Shown piece by piece: positions 54,306 to 63,260 of a stretch of DNA of 64,000 bases (position 1 is the first letter of the stretch; each line of letters begins with the position of its first letter). The DNA is from Pseudomonas shirazensis (GTDB taxonomy: Bacteria; Pseudomonadota; Gammaproteobacteria; Pseudomonadales; Pseudomonadaceae). A program made the position numbers and the translations under genes. The notes under the pieces are model-generated. The model did no database searches, was not told the origin of the DNA, and saw only the letters and a program-made list of their open reading frames with translations. The stretch spans positions 1-64,000 of the forward strand of contig NZ_JABWRD020000004.1 in assembly GCF_014268785.2 (NCBI RefSeq). The letters run 5' to 3'.

Positions 54306-55310
54306 TCAGCCGCCAGTCATGTTCATGAAGCGCAGGATCTGCACCTCGCCGCCTACTTCGAAGTGGTGGCGGTAAGGCTTGAGCTGCACCGCTTCGCGGA
54401 TGGCATGCTCGAGGCGCTCGGCGTCGCCTGGGTGCGCACGCAGCACCTGTTTCAGGTCCAGCGAATGCTCGTTGCCCAGGCACAGTAGCAAGCGGCCCTC
54501 GACGGTCAGGCGGACACGGTTGCAGGTGGCGCAGAAGTTGTGGCTGTGCGGCGAGATGAAGCCGACCCGGGTCTGCGCTGCCTCGGCCAGGCGCCAGTAG
54601 CGCGCCGGGCCCTGCGATGATTCGGCAGATTCGATCAGGCTGAAGTGCTCCGCGAGGCGGTCGCGCACGTCATCGCTGGAATAGAACGACTCGCCGCGCT
54701 GATGCTCGCTGATCACGCCTAGCGGCATCTCTTCGATGAAGGTGATGTCCAGCTCACGGTCGATGGCAAAGCGCACCAGATCGACCAGTTCGTCATCGTT
54801 GCGACCCTTGAGCACCACGCAGTTGAGTTTGATCCGCTTGAAGCCGGCGCGGCGCGCGGCGTCGATACCGGCGATGACCTGGGCCAGATCGCCGGTGCGG
54901 GTGAGCTGGCGAAAGCGCTCCGGGTCGAGGCTGTCGAGGCTGATATTGAGGCGGCTGAGGCCGGCGTCGAACAGCGGCTGCGCCAGCCGGTCGAGCTGCG
55001 AGCCGTTACTGGTCATGCACAGTTCACGCAGGCCGGGCAGGGCGGCAATGCGCCGACATAGTTCGACGATGCCCTGGCGCACCAGTGGCTCGCCGCCGGT
55101 CAGGCGGATCTTGCGCGTGCCGAGGGCGACGAAGCGTTCGGCAACCTGATACAGCTCTTCAAGGCTGAGGATCTGCTGGCGCGGCAAGAATTGCATGTCT
55201 TCGGCCATGCAATAGACACAACGAAAATCACAGCGGTCGGTGACCGACATCCGCAGGTAGTCGATTTTTCGGTTGTAGCCGTCGATCAGGGCCTGGCCGT
55301 TGAGTTCCAC
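54306..55310 (-). CDS. moaA: GTP 3',8-cyclase MoaA
   Basis: A radical-SAM enzyme for the first step of molybdenum cofactor synthesis. The 334-residue protein has the SAM cluster at Cys27, Cys31 and Cys34 (CDFRCVYC) and a C-terminal cluster in FCATCNRVRLTVEGRLLLCLG. It ends in Gly-Gly, needed for activity. It heads a short unit with the bestrophin gene. Confidence 0.96.
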   Translation of the reverse strand: MELNGQALIDGYNRKIDYLRMSVTDRCDFRCVYCMAEDMQFLPRQQILSLEELYQVAERFVALGTRKIRLTGGEPLVRQGIVELCRRIAALPGLRELCMTSNGSQLDRLAQPLFDAGLSRLNISLDSLDPERFRQLTRTGDLAQVIAGIDAARRAGFKRIKLNCVVLKGRNDDELVDLVRFAIDRELDITFIEEMPLGVISEHQRGESFYSSDDVRDRLAEHFSLIESAESSQGPARYWRLAEAAQTRVGFISPHSHNFCATCNRVRLTVEGRLLLCLGNEHSLDLKQVLRAHPGDAERLEHAIREAVQLKPYRHHFEVGGEVQILRFMNMTGG

Positions 55311-55456
55311 AATCGCGCTCGCGTCTAAGGAGGGTCGGCCGGTTGGCCGCAGGGCAGTAAGCCCACGCTATAACCTGTGCCCGGTGCCGTCAAATTGCTT
55401 TATCCACTCGGTTGATCAGTACGGTCTATCGGTCGTTCAGAGCGATTGATCGACGC

Positions 55457-55915
55457 TCAGCGATGCACCGGATAGGCCGTGGTGTATTTCATCTGTTCCA
55501 TGGCAAAGCTGGAGGTGATGTTCGACAGGCCATCGGTGCGGGTGATCAGCTTCTTGTAGAAGCGGTCGTAAGCGGCAATATCGCTGACCACCACCCGCAG
55601 CATGTAATCCCAGTCGCCCGACATGCGGTAGAACTCCATGACCTCCTCGAAGCCGCTGACGGTGGCGGCAAATTGCTCGAGCCAGGCATTGTCGTGGCGC
55701 TGGGTCTTGAGCTGGACGAACACGGTCAGACCCAGGCCCAGGCGTTGCGGATCAAGCAGCGCGACGCGGCCGAGAATGTAGCCATCATCCTGCAGGCGCT
55801 TGACCCGCTTCCAGCATGGGGTGGTGGTGAGGTTGACCGCTTCGGCCAGCTCCTTGAGCGAGGTGGAGGCGTCGCGTTGGAGCAGGGTGAGGATGTGCTG
55901 GTCGAAACTGTCCAT
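55457..55915 (-). CDS. Lrp/AsnC-family regulator
   Basis: A 152-residue regulator with an N-terminal HTH (STSLKELAEAVNLTTTPCWKRVKRLQDDGYI) and a C-terminal RAM ligand domain. It is divergent from the trans-sulfuration enzyme gene 169 bases away, which suggests amino-acid-responsive control of that gene. This arrangement recalls mdeR-mdeA of P. putida, though the enzyme here differs (see next entry). Confidence 0.9.
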   Translation of the reverse strand: MDSFDQHILTLLQRDASTSLKELAEAVNLTTTPCWKRVKRLQDDGYILGRVALLDPQRLGLGLTVFVQLKTQRHDNAWLEQFAATVSGFEEVMEFYRMSGDWDYMLRVVVSDIAAYDRFYKKLITRTDGLSNITSSFAMEQMKYTTAYPVHR

Positions 55916-56084
55916 GCCGGTGCGTCGCCTTGCCGAGAAAAATATGCTCCAGACTAGCCGTTAACGAGCACGAATAGAATGCTTGTGCCGGGGTATCGCC
56001 CGCTTCCGCCTGCGCTCGGCCAATCGCGGCGGATATGCGATAGTGACGGCCACCAACCCCGCCTTCCAGTCACTGGGCCCGATC

Positions 56085-57254
56085 ATGTCCGACAAACCGC
56101 GCAACTTCGCCACGCGTACCATCCACGCCGGCGAGCAATTCAGCGTTGCCGACAACGCCATCTTCCCGCCGATCTACACCGCCAGCTCGTACATCAAGCG
56201 CGGCCTCGACGATAACCCCGAGTACGCCTACAGCCGCGTTGCCAATCCGACCCGGCATGCCTACGAGAGCTGCGTTGCGGCGTTGGAAGAAGGGCTTGGT
56301 GCGGTCGCCTGTGCTTCCGGCGTCAGCGCCTCTTCGACAGTGCTTGAGTTGCTCGACAAGGACGCTCACGTGGTGGTGATGAATGGCGTCTACGGCGGCA
56401 CCTTCCGCCTGCTCGAAGACTACCGCAGCCGCACCTCCGGGCTGACCACCACGTATGTCGACCTGAATGACCTGGACGCCCTGGCGGCGGCGATTCGCCC
56501 GGACACGCAGCTGATCTGGATCGAGTCGCCGACCAATCCGCTGCTGCACCTGGTCGATATCGAAGCAGTGTGCAGCCTGGCCCGTGCCCGCAATATCCTC
56601 ACCTGCATCGACAACACCTTCTGCTCGCCGTGGAATCAGCAGCCGATCACCCTCGGCGTGGATCTGGTGATGCACTCGGCGAGCAAGTACATCGGTGGCC
56701 ACTCCGACCTCACCGGCGGAGTGGTGGTGGCGGCGAGCGCCGAGTTGCTGGCGCGCCTGCGCAAGATCAGCATGGCCGTCGGTGCCGTGCAGGGCCCGTT
56801 CGATTGCTACCTGGCCCTGCGCGGGCTGAAGACCCTGGACGTGCGCATGGAGCGCCAAAGTGCCAATGCCCTGCGGGTGGCACAGTTCCTCGAGAGCCAT
56901 CCGCTGGTCGGCAAGGTGTTCTATCCAGGTCTGCCCAGCCACCCGCAACATGAGCTGTGCAAGCGCCAGATGCGCACCGGCGGCGCGGTGGTGACCTTGC
57001 AGCTGAAGGGTGATCGCGAGGCGCTCAAGCGCTTTGTCGACGCGCTGTCGATCTTTGTCCTGGCCGATTCGCTGGGCGGCGTCGAAAGCATGATCAACCA
57101 TTCCTGGAGCATGTCGCACAACTCGCTGAGCCCGGAGCAGAAAGGCGTGATGGGGATTACCGAGGGCCTGTTGCGGCTGTCGCTGGGGATCGAGGACTGC
57201 CGCGATCTGATCGATGATCTGCAAGGCGCGTTGCAAGCCAGCGCCGCAGTCTGA
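56085..57254 (+). CDS. cystathionine gamma-synthase/lyase-like PLP enzyme
   Basis: A 389-residue type I PLP enzyme of the Met/Cys trans-sulfuration family. The PLP Lys is in HSASKYIGGHSD, and the phosphate-binding region (YSRVANPTRHAYE and ASGVSA) is present. The position of the Cys that marks methionine gamma-lyases (YGC) is Gly here (VYGGTF), so methionine gamma-lyase is less likely than a cystathionine-acting enzyme. The ATG at 56085 gives the family N terminus. It is divergent from the Lrp gene. Confidence 0.9.
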   Translation: MSDKPRNFATRTIHAGEQFSVADNAIFPPIYTASSYIKRGLDDNPEYAYSRVANPTRHAYESCVAALEEGLGAVACASGVSASSTVLELLDKDAHVVVMNGVYGGTFRLLEDYRSRTSGLTTTYVDLNDLDALAAAIRPDTQLIWIESPTNPLLHLVDIEAVCSLARARNILTCIDNTFCSPWNQQPITLGVDLVMHSASKYIGGHSDLTGGVVVAASAELLARLRKISMAVGAVQGPFDCYLALRGLKTLDVRMERQSANALRVAQFLESHPLVGKVFYPGLPSHPQHELCKRQMRTGGAVVTLQLKGDREALKRFVDALSIFVLADSLGGVESMINHSWSMSHNSLSPEQKGVMGITEGLLRLSLGIEDCRDLIDDLQGALQASAAV

Positions 57255-57266
57255 GGCTTTGTTGAT

Positions 57267-57300
57267 CGCCATCGCAGGCTTGCCCCGCGATGGCGGTTTT
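57267..57300. terminator. REP-like hairpin terminator
   Basis: A perfect 9-bp stem (cgccatcgc / gcgatggcg) with an 11-base loop that includes cttgcccc is followed by gtttt. The loop resembles Pseudomonas REP cores. It sits between a converging PLP-enzyme gene and the YdcH-like gene. Confidence 0.7.
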
Positions 57301-57318
57301 GCAGTTATTGCAGCCGGG

Positions 57319-57555
57319 TCAGGACTTGGCTGGATGAATGATTCGTTCGATCTTGTCCTTGATCAGCAGCCGCTCCTTGCGCAATAGCGTGACGGTGTCA
57401 TCGGTGGCGGCGGTGCGTTCAGCGACGTCCACCTCTTTGTCCTTGGCGTTGTAGTCCTTGTACAGCTTGAGCAGCTCGGGGTCCTTTGCGCTCAATGCGT
57501 GAAAGTCGTCAGCCTGGATGCTGAGGTCTGCGAACAGATCATGCGGTACGGGCAT
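57319..57555 (-). CDS. YdcH-like DUF465 protein
   Basis: A 78-residue helical protein with the pattern HALSAKDPELLKLYKDYNAKDKEVDVAE, then KERLLIKDKIERII, typical of DUF465/YdcH. Its function is unknown. The ATG at 57555 has a good ggaggtg site upstream; a much longer frame running upstream is rejected. Confidence 0.88.
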   Translation of the reverse strand: MPVPHDLFADLSIQADDFHALSAKDPELLKLYKDYNAKDKEVDVAERTAATDDTVTLLRKERLLIKDKIERIIHPAKS

Positions 57556-57805
57556 TTCTTCACCTCCGTCAGGGGTTGGCCACTGGTGCAGAACCTTGAG
57601 GATAGCCGCGTTTGCCAAAGACGTGGGTGGGGATGGTCCGGCAGAGGTTGGCTGAACGTCGGCTGAATGAAAGGTAAACAAGTGTGATTGTTGCTGGATG
57701 TTAGAGTTTGTTGGCGGGTTTTTCACAAAAAAACGATGGTCTGCTTCCCACAATCCGCTTCGAATTGCCACGCGCTGAATCGCGCCTGGGCCAACATCAA
57801 ACTCG

Positions 57806-59458
57806 ATGGCGAAGACCATGCTGAAACTCGACAATCTGCGGACCGAATGGGTCACGTTACTGGCCAGCCTGTACCTGTTGATTGGCTTCAACAGCCTGCT
57901 CTGGAGTCACCTCCAGGCGGTGGTGCCGCCAGGGTTGACGGGGCTTTGGCTGATGCTGGCGTTTGCCCTGCTGATGCTGTTTGCGTTCAACCTGGTGTTG
58001 ACCTTGATTGCCTTCAAGTATGTGTTTAAGCCGGTCTTGATGGTGCTGTTTGTCAGCGGTGCGGCAGTGGCTTACTTCATGAATCAGTACGGTGTGCTGA
58101 TTGATGCAGGCATGTTCCGCAACGTTGCCGAGACCAACATCAGTGAAGTGCGTGATCTGCTCTCGTTGAAGTTCATCGGCTATATCGTGCTGCTGGGTTT
58201 GCTGCCTGCCGCACTTGTGTGGAAGGCGCCGATCGCCTATCGCCCTTGGCACCGCGAGGTGTTCGGCAAGCTGCTGGTCGGTGGTGCCTGTGCGGTGGCG
58301 TTGGGCGCGGTGGCCCTGGCCAACTATCAGGGCCTGTCTTCGCTGTTGCGCAACCACCACGAAATCCGTCTGATGCTCACCCCAAGCAACATTGTTGGCG
58401 CCTCGTTTGGCTATGCCAGCGAGCGGTTGGGCAGTGCGGCCGCGCCGTTTCAGCGCTACGGCGAAGACGCCCGCCGCGATGCCGCTGCCTGGCAGCAGCA
58501 CAAGCGCAAGTCGTTGACGGTGTTGGTAGTGGGTGAAAGCGCCCGCGCGGAAAACTTTGGCGTGCTCGGTTATGGCCGCGATACAACCCCGCGCCTGAGC
58601 AAGGAAGACGGCCTGCTGGGCTTCACCGATGTGCATTCGTGCGGCACCGAAACCGCTGTCTCGGTGCCGTGCATGTTCTCCGGCATGCCGCGCAAGAACT
58701 ACGATGCCAGCGTCGCCCGCAACCGGGAGGGGCTGCTGGACATGCTCCAGCGCGCCGGCCTGGCGGTGCAGTGGCGCGACAATCAATCAGGCTGCAAGGG
58801 CACCTGCGACCGCGTGCAGTTCGTCGACGTCAGCAACCTCAAGGACCCCGCCCTGTGTGCCGGCGGCGAGTGCCACGACGAAATCCTCCTGCAAGGCCTG
58901 GCCGAGCTGCTCGACAGCCTCGACCAGGACACCGTGCTGGTCCTGCACCAGATGGGTAGCCACGGCCCTGATTACTACAAGCGTTATCCGCAAGCGTTCG
59001 AGCGATTCACCCCGGTGTGCCACAGCAACGCCCTGAACCAGTGCGATCAGCAGGCAATCATCAATAGCTACGACAACACCCTGGGTTACACCGACCACGT
59101 GCTGGCCTCGCTGATCGACCTGTTGCGCAGCCGTCAGGACAAAGTCGACACCGCCATGCTGTACCTGTCCGACCACGGCGAATCGCTGGGTGAGTACAAC
59201 CTCTATCTGCATGGCACGCCGTACATGCTGGCGCCCGAGCAGCAACGCCATGTGCCGATGCTGGCGTGGTTCTCCGACAGTTACCGGCAGGACTTTGGCC
59301 TCGACAACGACTGCCTGGCGCGCCTGCGGGATGCCCCGCTGAGCCAGGACAACCTGTTCCACTCGATGCTCGGCCTGCTGCAGGTGCACAGCGCGGTCTA
59401 CCAGCAATCACTGGACCTGTTTGCCGGTTGCCGGCCGTGGCTGGCGGCTGGCCGCTGA
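57806..59458 (+). CDS. lipid A phosphoethanolamine transferase (EptA-like)
   Basis: An inner-membrane enzyme of 550 residues that adds phosphoethanolamine to lipid A or a similar acceptor, lowering negative charge and raising polymyxin tolerance in relatives. Five N-terminal helices (to about residue 175) precede a periplasmic sulfatase-fold domain. That domain has VVGESARAENFG near 240, the nucleophile Thr in TETAVSVPCMFSG near 280, and zinc ligands in LSDHGESLGE. ATGs at 57806 and 57818 are both possible starts. Regulation is not visible. Confidence 0.9.
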   Translation: MAKTMLKLDNLRTEWVTLLASLYLLIGFNSLLWSHLQAVVPPGLTGLWLMLAFALLMLFAFNLVLTLIAFKYVFKPVLMVLFVSGAAVAYFMNQYGVLIDAGMFRNVAETNISEVRDLLSLKFIGYIVLLGLLPAALVWKAPIAYRPWHREVFGKLLVGGACAVALGAVALANYQGLSSLLRNHHEIRLMLTPSNIVGASFGYASERLGSAAAPFQRYGEDARRDAAAWQQHKRKSLTVLVVGESARAENFGVLGYGRDTTPRLSKEDGLLGFTDVHSCGTETAVSVPCMFSGMPRKNYDASVARNREGLLDMLQRAGLAVQWRDNQSGCKGTCDRVQFVDVSNLKDPALCAGGECHDEILLQGLAELLDSLDQDTVLVLHQMGSHGPDYYKRYPQAFERFTPVCHSNALNQCDQQAIINSYDNTLGYTDHVLASLIDLLRSRQDKVDTAMLYLSDHGESLGEYNLYLHGTPYMLAPEQQRHVPMLAWFSDSYRQDFGLDNDCLARLRDAPLSQDNLFHSMLGLLQVHSAVYQQSLDLFAGCRPWLAAGR

Positions 59459-59543
59459 CAGAAGCGCCGGGCGATGGTCGCCATGTTTCGCGTGCGCGGC
59501 CCACGGCGTATATACTGCGCGCCACTGTTTGTGGGAGAGCCTC

Positions 59544-60677
59544 GTGGCCAACGAAATACACTGGATCTGTGACGACCAGAGCCTGGCCGAGCACTGCCGG
59601 ACCTGGCGCGAATTGCCCTTCGTAGCGCTCGATACCGAATTCATGCGGGTAGACACCTTCTACCCCAAGGCCGGGCTGCTGCAGGTTGGCGACGGTCAAA
59701 AAGCCTTTCTTATCGACCCGTTGCGGGTTCGTGACTGGCAGCCTTTGGCTGACCTGCTCGAAGACCCGCAAGTGGTCAAAGTGGTGCATGCCTGCAGTGA
59801 GGACCTTGAAGTTCTCCTGCGCCTGACGGGCAAACTGCCACAGCCGTTGTTCGACACCCAGTTGGCCGCAGGTTACCTCAACATCGGTTTCTCGATGGGG
59901 TACTCGCGCCTGGTGCAGGACGTGCTCGGGCTCGATCTGCCCAAGGGCGAAACCCGCTCTGACTGGCTGCAGCGCCCTCTGTCGGAAACCCAGGTCAGCT
60001 ACGCCGCCGAAGACGCCGTACACCTCGCCGAGCTGTTCACCGCGCTGCGCCCGCGGCTGTCCGATGACAAGTACGCCTGGGTGTTGGAAGACGGTGCCGA
60101 GCTGGTTGCGCAGATGCGCCGTGAAGTTGAGCCGCAGCTGCTCTACCGTGAGGTCAAGCTGGCCTGGAAGCTGTCGCGTCAGCAGCTGGCAGTCCTGCGT
60201 GAGCTGTCGGCCTGGCGCGAGCTTGAAGCACGCCGCCGCGACCTGCCGCGCAACCGCGTACTGCGGGAGCATTCGCTGTGGCCGATCGCCAAGACCCAGC
60301 CAGACAGCCTCTCGGCCTTGGCCAAGATCGATGACATGCACCCGCGCACCCTGCGTCAGGACGGCGAGTTCCTCCTGCAATTGATCAAGCAGGCCGGCAG
60401 TGTGCCGGCTGAGCAGTATCCGCCAGCGCTGCCTGAGCCATTGCCGATCGAAGCCTCGGCCATCCTCAAGCGCCTGCGCGCCATCGGCCAGGCCGAAGGT
60501 GAGCGGCTGGGCATCGCCCCGGAGCTGATGCTGCGCAAGAAAACCCTCGAGGCGCTGCTCAAGAGCGGCTACCCCAATGGGCCCTATCAACTGCCCGATT
60601 CGCTGCGCGGCTGGCGTCGCGAGCGGATGGGCCAGGCGCTGCTGGATGATCTGGCCGCGCTCGGAGAATCTTCATGA
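59544..60677 (+). CDS. rnd: ribonuclease D
   Basis: A 3'-5' exoribonuclease that trims tRNA precursors. The 377-residue protein starts with GTG and has the DEDD motifs: ALDTEF near residue 28, VHACSEDLEVL near 83 and YAAEDAVHL near 150. An HRDC domain (about 210-290) follows. Its stop overlaps the ycgL start (ATGA), so the two are coupled. Confidence 0.95.
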   Translation: MANEIHWICDDQSLAEHCRTWRELPFVALDTEFMRVDTFYPKAGLLQVGDGQKAFLIDPLRVRDWQPLADLLEDPQVVKVVHACSEDLEVLLRLTGKLPQPLFDTQLAAGYLNIGFSMGYSRLVQDVLGLDLPKGETRSDWLQRPLSETQVSYAAEDAVHLAELFTALRPRLSDDKYAWVLEDGAELVAQMRREVEPQLLYREVKLAWKLSRQQLAVLRELSAWRELEARRRDLPRNRVLREHSLWPIAKTQPDSLSALAKIDDMHPRTLRQDGEFLLQLIKQAGSVPAEQYPPALPEPLPIEASAILKRLRAIGQAEGERLGIAPELMLRKKTLEALLKSGYPNGPYQLPDSLRGWRRERMGQALLDDLAALGESS

Positions 60678-60967
60678 AACGCATCTGCTCGATCTACAAG
60701 AGCCCGCGCAAAAGCGAAATGTACCTGTACGTGCTTAAGGCCGATGGCCTGGAGCGAGTCCCAGCCGGTTTGCTGCCGGCCTTCGGTACGCCGATTCATG
60801 CCTTCGATCTGGTGCTGTCGCCGGAGCGCAAGCTGGCCCGGGAAGACATCGAACAGGTGCTGAACAACCTCGAGACCCAGGGCTATCACCTGCAGATGCC
60901 GCCGCTCGAAGACGAGTACATCGAGCACTTGCCTGAAGAGCTGCTGCGCCGCAACGACCCAGTCTGA
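60674..60967 (+). CDS. ycgL: YcgL domain protein
   Basis: A 97-residue protein beginning MKRICSIYKSPRKSEMYLYV, the YcgL signature, with a fold unlike known enzymes. It is translationally coupled to rnd, as in other Pseudomonas. The role is unknown, and the pairing suggests an RNA-related function. Confidence 0.9.
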   Translation: MKRICSIYKSPRKSEMYLYVLKADGLERVPAGLLPAFGTPIHAFDLVLSPERKLAREDIEQVLNNLETQGYHLQMPPLEDEYIEHLPEELLRRNDPV

Positions 60968-60997
60968 TCGGCCCGCGCTGCCCATCGTTCGCCCAAG

Positions 60998-61020
60998 CGG
61001 CCCGCTACCCGGGCCGTTTT
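60998..61020 (+). terminator. terminator of rnd-ycgL
   Basis: A 7-bp GC stem (cggcccg / cgggccg) with a 5-base loop is followed by tttt, 31 bases after the ycgL stop. Confidence 0.8.
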
Positions 61021-61048
61021 CCGTTATCTGCCAAGGTTGTCTTTTGAG

Positions 61049-61981
61049 ATGCGCGTTCTGATCGCTGAACAGGATCATGCCAACTATGCCGGCCTGCTGG
61101 CCGCTGCCGCCCCCGACCTTGAAGTGCTGACCAGCGGTAACTCCGCCGAGTTGGCGCTTTTGGCGCCGCAATGCCAGGTGTGGCTGGGTCAGCCAGACCT
61201 TTTGGCGACCCTGCTGCGCCAAGGCAATAAGCCAGAATGGGCGCAGTCGACCTGGGCGGGGATTACCCCGCTGCTGGCCGACGGCCTGACGCGTGATTAT
61301 CGCCTGACCCGCGCTGTCGGCATTTTTGGCCAGGTCATGGCCGAATACATGCTGACCTACATGCTTGGCCACGAGCGCGAGGTGTTGTCGCGCCTGGTCA
61401 GCCAGGTCGAGCGGCGCTGGGATGAGCGCCCTGGGCACAGCCTGCAAGGGCGCCAGGTGCTGATCGTTGGCACTGGCGATATCGGCCAGCGTGTGGCGGA
61501 GTTTCTCGTGCCATTCGGCGTGACCCTGTACGGCGTTGCCAGCAGCGCGCGTCAGCAGGCGCCGTTTGTTGAAGTGGTTGGGCTCGATCAACTGCCACAG
61601 CGAGTCGAGCAGGCTGATTACGTAATCAACCTGTTGCCTGATACCCCGGCCACCCATGACCTGTACAACGCCGCGCTGTTCAAACGCTTCAAGCCCAGTG
61701 CGCTGTTGATCAACGCTGGTCGCGGTGTTTCGGTGGTGGATGCCGACCTGGTCGCAGCGTTGAAGGAAGGCCATCTGGCCGGCGCCGTGATCGACGTATG
61801 CCGGCAGGAGCCGCTGCCGCAACAACATCCGTTCTGGACGGCGTGGGGTTTACTGCTGACCGGGCACAGCTCCGCGCCGACCTCGCCTACGGCGATGGTG
61901 CGTTTGTTTGTCGAGAATCTGCGGGACTATTTAGCGGGGCAGGCACTGCGCGGCGAGGTGGATTTCCAGCGCGGTTATTGA
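61049..61981 (+). CDS. D-isomer 2-hydroxyacid dehydrogenase (GhrA-like)
   Basis: An NAD(P)H-dependent reductase of 310 residues. The nucleotide-binding GTGDIGQRVAEFL is at about 144-156, with the catalytic Arg in NAGRGVSVVDADL and the Glu in DVCRQEPLP. The His lies in LTGHSSAPT. The substrate may be glyoxylate or hydroxypyruvate as in GhrA. The ATG at 61049 is preferred over a TTG four codons earlier. It stands alone after the ycgL terminator. Confidence 0.9.
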   Translation: MRVLIAEQDHANYAGLLAAAAPDLEVLTSGNSAELALLAPQCQVWLGQPDLLATLLRQGNKPEWAQSTWAGITPLLADGLTRDYRLTRAVGIFGQVMAEYMLTYMLGHEREVLSRLVSQVERRWDERPGHSLQGRQVLIVGTGDIGQRVAEFLVPFGVTLYGVASSARQQAPFVEVVGLDQLPQRVEQADYVINLLPDTPATHDLYNAALFKRFKPSALLINAGRGVSVVDADLVAALKEGHLAGAVIDVCRQEPLPQQHPFWTAWGLLLTGHSSAPTSPTAMVRLFVENLRDYLAGQALRGEVDFQRGY

Positions 61982-62030
61982 TGTGTAGCGCGGGGCGTCT
62001 GTAGCAAGCGTCGCCACGCGCTGCGGTAGA

Positions 62031-62624
62031 TCAGAGGCTGAAATCGCCTTCTGCGGCCAGCTCGGCCAGTGGCTTGCGCGGGCTAGGTACTTCACGGGCC
62101 TGCAGGCCCTCGGCGAGAGTGGCCTTGTCGCCCAGCTTGCCGATCGCGACCATCGCCTGCAGCTCATAGCCTTCGGGGATCTTCAGTTGTTCGCGGGCCA
62201 TCGCCTGGTCAAAGCCGGCCATGCCGTGGGTGTGCCAACCGCTGAGGCTCGCTTGCAGCGCCAGGTGGCCCCAGGCCGAACCGGTATCAAATGCGTGCCA
62301 CAATGCTGGCGACTCTTCGCTGGCACCGGGTGCGATAAAGCTGGTCTTGGAAATCACCAGCACCAGCGCCGAGGCGTACTGGGCCCAGCTGCGGTTGAAC
62401 GGTACCAGCAGCTCCAGGTAGCGCTGCCAGTTTGGCGTGTCGCGACGGGCATAAAGGAACCGCCACGGCTGCGAGTTGTAGGCCGATGGCGCCCAGCGCG
62501 CCGCTTCGAAGAAGCTCAGCAGGGTTTCTTCGCTGATCGGCTCGGGGCTGAATGCGCGGGGCGACCAGCGATTGATGAACTGCTCGTTGATGGCGTAATC
62601 GGCAACGCGTGGGTTGGCGCTCAT
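62031..62624 (-). CDS. nitroreductase-family protein
   Basis: An FMN-binding oxidoreductase of 197 residues. RWSPRAFSPEPISEE at the start and ARWAPSAYNSQPWRFLYA near 50 bind FMN phosphate, with the ALQASLSGWHTHGMAGFD region later. The substrate is unknown. An upstream ATG (62645) adds seven residues and is less likely. It converges with the dehydrogenase gene. Confidence 0.9.
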   Translation of the reverse strand: MSANPRVADYAINEQFINRWSPRAFSPEPISEETLLSFFEAARWAPSAYNSQPWRFLYARRDTPNWQRYLELLVPFNRSWAQYASALVLVISKTSFIAPGASEESPALWHAFDTGSAWGHLALQASLSGWHTHGMAGFDQAMAREQLKIPEGYELQAMVAIGKLGDKATLAEGLQAREVPSPRKPLAELAAEGDFSL

Positions 62625-62766
62625 GACAGCTCCTGCAAGACACAAGGGGAAGCCGGCACGCTACTGCGTCTGGACACCCCTGACAAGCGGTCTGGCTTTG
62701 CCCAAGGCCAGGCTCTAGACTGGCGCCGCCGCCTGCTGCGGCCCAAGAACAACTGCGAGAAACCGT

Positions 62767-63219
62767 GTGATGATGGCCCAGACTGCGCCCTTCTGGCAGC
62801 GCAAGACGCTCGATCAACTCGACCCGCAAGAGTGGGAATCACTCTGCGACGGCTGCGGCATGTGCTGCCTGCAGAAACTCGAGGACGAGGACGACAACAG
62901 CGTCTACTACACCCGCATTGCCTGCAAACTGCTCGATCTAAACAGTTGCCAGTGCAGCGACTACCCTAATCGCTTCAAACACGTGCCTGACTGCATCCAG
63001 CTCACCCCGGGCAAGGCCGATCAGTTCAAATGGTTGCCGCCGACCTGTGGCTATCGGCTGGTCAGCGAAGGCAAGGACCTGCCCGCCTGGCATCATCTGG
63101 TCTGTGGCGACCGCAGCCAGGTGCATGAGCAACGTATTTCGCAGTCCGGGCGCATGCTCAGCGAGAACGATGTGGCTGAAGACGATTGGGAAGACCATTT
63201 GATTTTCCGCGCCGGCTGA
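62767..63219 (+). CDS. YcgN-like cysteine-cluster protein
   Basis: A 150-residue protein of the UPF0260 family. The Cys-rich motif is CDGCGMCC near residues 36-43, with more Cys in ACKLLDLNSCQCSDYPNRF. The spacing resembles zinc- or iron-binding YkgJ-type proteins. The function is unknown. It is divergent from the nitroreductase gene. Confidence 0.9.
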   Translation: MMMAQTAPFWQRKTLDQLDPQEWESLCDGCGMCCLQKLEDEDDNSVYYTRIACKLLDLNSCQCSDYPNRFKHVPDCIQLTPGKADQFKWLPPTCGYRLVSEGKDLPAWHHLVCGDRSQVHEQRISQSGRMLSENDVAEDDWEDHLIFRAG

Positions 63220-63260
63220 GCCATGCGGTGACTGGCCTGTGCCGAACAAGGAGTTTGTCT

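Noticed and set aside
55983..56084. An upstream 34-codon extension of the PLP enzyme
   Set aside because: It is Arg-rich, not conserved in the family, and overlaps the space expected for the divergent promoters.
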